DNA from: Methanobacteriota archaeon
Lineage (GTDB): Archaea > Halobacteriota > Methanosarcinia > Methanosarcinales > Methanosarcinaceae
Direction of reading: 5' to 3'
DNA length: 6,847 bases
NCBI GenBank assembly: GCA_030837265.1
Contig: JAUPKV010000105.1
Location: 1 to 6,847, forward strand
Shown here: positions 6,342 to 6,847 of the stretch, piece after piece
Numbering within the stretch: position 1 is the stretch's first letter
Layout: every line of letters starts with the position of its first letter
Made by a program: the position numbers and the translations under genes
The notes under the pieces: model-generated
What the model was told of the DNA's origin: nothing
Database searches by the model: none
The model's input: only the letters and a program-made list of their open reading frames with translations

Positions 6342-6554
6342 TTATAATTCTGCTCCCACAATGGTTTGGGTTGTAGTTACAGTTTCACTTTCTCTTATCC
6401 TGTCCACCACTGAGTTAAGGGTGCTCAAATCTTCGACCTCAATGACTACTACAAAATCATATTGCCCAAAGACATGATAAACATCCTTAATCCCTTCTAT
6501 ATTCCTTAATTCCCTGTAAGCTGCCTTCTCGTAACCTGGCAGCACATTTATCAT
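6342..6554 (-). CDS. Stand-alone Lrp/AsnC ligand-binding (RAM) domain protein
   Basis: Seen: 70 residues with the beta-alpha-beta-beta-alpha-beta order of the RAM/AsnC ligand-binding domain: MINVLPGYEKAAYREL (strand, helix), GIKDVYHVFGQYDFVVVIEV (strands with the G-x-YD turn), LSTLNSVVDRI (helix) and TTTQTIVGAEL (last strand). There is no helix-turn-helix. Known: free-standing RAM proteins are common in euryarchaea; they form dimers or octamers, bind amino acids or other small ligands and may modulate full Lrp proteins. Start: the ATG at 6554 has no clear ribosome-binding site, but a TATA-like stretch at 6582-6591 fits a nearly leaderless mRNA. Odd: the open frame continues upstream with VAIYGIT, which looks like the missing first half of strand 1; removing one base at 6576 would bring an ATG at 6579 into frame and give 78 residues, nearer the usual length. 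Either the start is here, or a one-base lesion or error exists. The ligand is unknown. Confidence 0.85.
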   Translation of the reverse strand: MINVLPGYEKAAYRELRNIEGIKDVYHVFGQYDFVVVIEVEDLSTLNSVVDRIRESETVTTTQTIVGAEL

Positions 6555-6581
6555 GGTTATACCGTATATGGCGACACATCC

Positions 6582-6591
6582 TATATATTTT
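6582..6591 (-). promoter_or_regulatory. Candidate TATA box of the RAM gene
   Basis: Minus-strand AAAATATATA sits about 27-30 bases before the ATG at 6554, placing transcription start within a few bases of the start codon, as for a leaderless or near-leaderless mRNA. Confidence 0.4.
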
Positions 6592-6753
6592 ACAAAAAAA
6601 ATAAAAAGTTGCTATACAGAGGTAATTATTTTATCAATTCTAAAGGATAAATGACTTAAATCAGTGGCAAAGTCACCGAACACAAAAAGAAATTACTCTC
6701 ATGATTTAAATGCTTATTGCACTTTCGTAGGGAAAACACCAGATAACATATCA

Positions 6754-6776
6754 CAGAAGCAGAAGCAGAAGCAGAA
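6754..6776 (+). repeat. Short tandem repeat (CAGAAG), about 3.8 copies
   Basis: Three exact CAGAAG units followed by CAGAA, in non-coding AT-rich DNA. In one plus-strand frame it would encode alternating Glu-Ala, in another Gln-Lys, but no start codon supports translation. Such a run can change length by slippage. Confidence 0.8.
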
Positions 6777-6847
6777 ATTAAATGTCCTATATACTTACCT
6801 CTGGTTATATTCTGTATCATTTATCTTGTTGTGCTGCCCTATATATC

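Larger units (their letters stand above)
6555..6847. other. AT-rich region upstream of the RAM gene, to window edge
   Basis: About 290 bases without a supportable gene. It contains the RAM-gene promoter and a hexanucleotide tandem repeat. A plus-strand frame after the TAA near 6742 stays open to the right edge and is hydrophobic at its end, but it has no ATG and cannot be called. No tRNA or recognisable mobile element was found. Confidence 0.4.

Overview
The window looks like a chromosomal segment of a Methanosarcina-type methanogenic archaeon. The signs are a complete archaeal DNA topoisomerase VI pair (top6B-top6A), a heterodisulfide-reductase-like iron-sulfur protein with two full CCG motifs, TATA-type promoters, T-rich rather than classical hairpin terminators, a free-standing Lrp/AsnC ligand-binding domain and a relic of an IS66-type transposase. 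Genes are moderate in GC and intergenic stretches are strongly AT-rich, as expected for that genus. The species cannot be fixed from the sequence.

Layout, left to right. (1) 1-1689, plus strand: a 5'-truncated gene for a large HdrD/GlpC-type Fe-S oxidoreductase with two [4Fe-4S] motifs, two complete CCG motifs and an extraordinary methionine/proline-rich tail. (2) 1804-2058, plus: a small three-helix membrane protein of the BofA-like family, probably made from a leaderless mRNA. (3) 2357-2746, plus: a single-domain CheY-like receiver with an odd insertion right after the phosphorylated aspartate. (4) 2747-2993: convergent intergenic region that holds an unlisted 39-codon relic of an IS66-family transposase C-terminus, on the minus strand, almost touching the top6A stop codon. 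(5) 4121-2994 and 5988-4123, minus: top6A and top6B, one base apart, forming a translationally coupled operon behind a promoter region with two identical TATA-like 11-mers. (6) 6554-6342, minus: a stand-alone Lrp/AsnC ligand-binding (RAM) protein with a possible one-base lesion at its start, followed immediately after its stop by a long imperfect RNA hairpin and a downstream T tract. (7) 6555-6847: AT-rich DNA with the RAM-gene promoter and a short hexanucleotide tandem repeat; no gene can be supported there.

Functionally the window is mostly housekeeping: topoisomerase VI resolves supercoils and catenanes, and the HdrD-like enzyme belongs to thiol/disulfide or hydroxy-acid electron transfer. 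The genes do not form one obvious pathway, and I see no defence system or CRISPR array. The points that most deserve a second look are the Met-Pro tail of the HdrD-like protein, the structured RNA behind the RAM gene, the receiver insertion and the IS66 relic.
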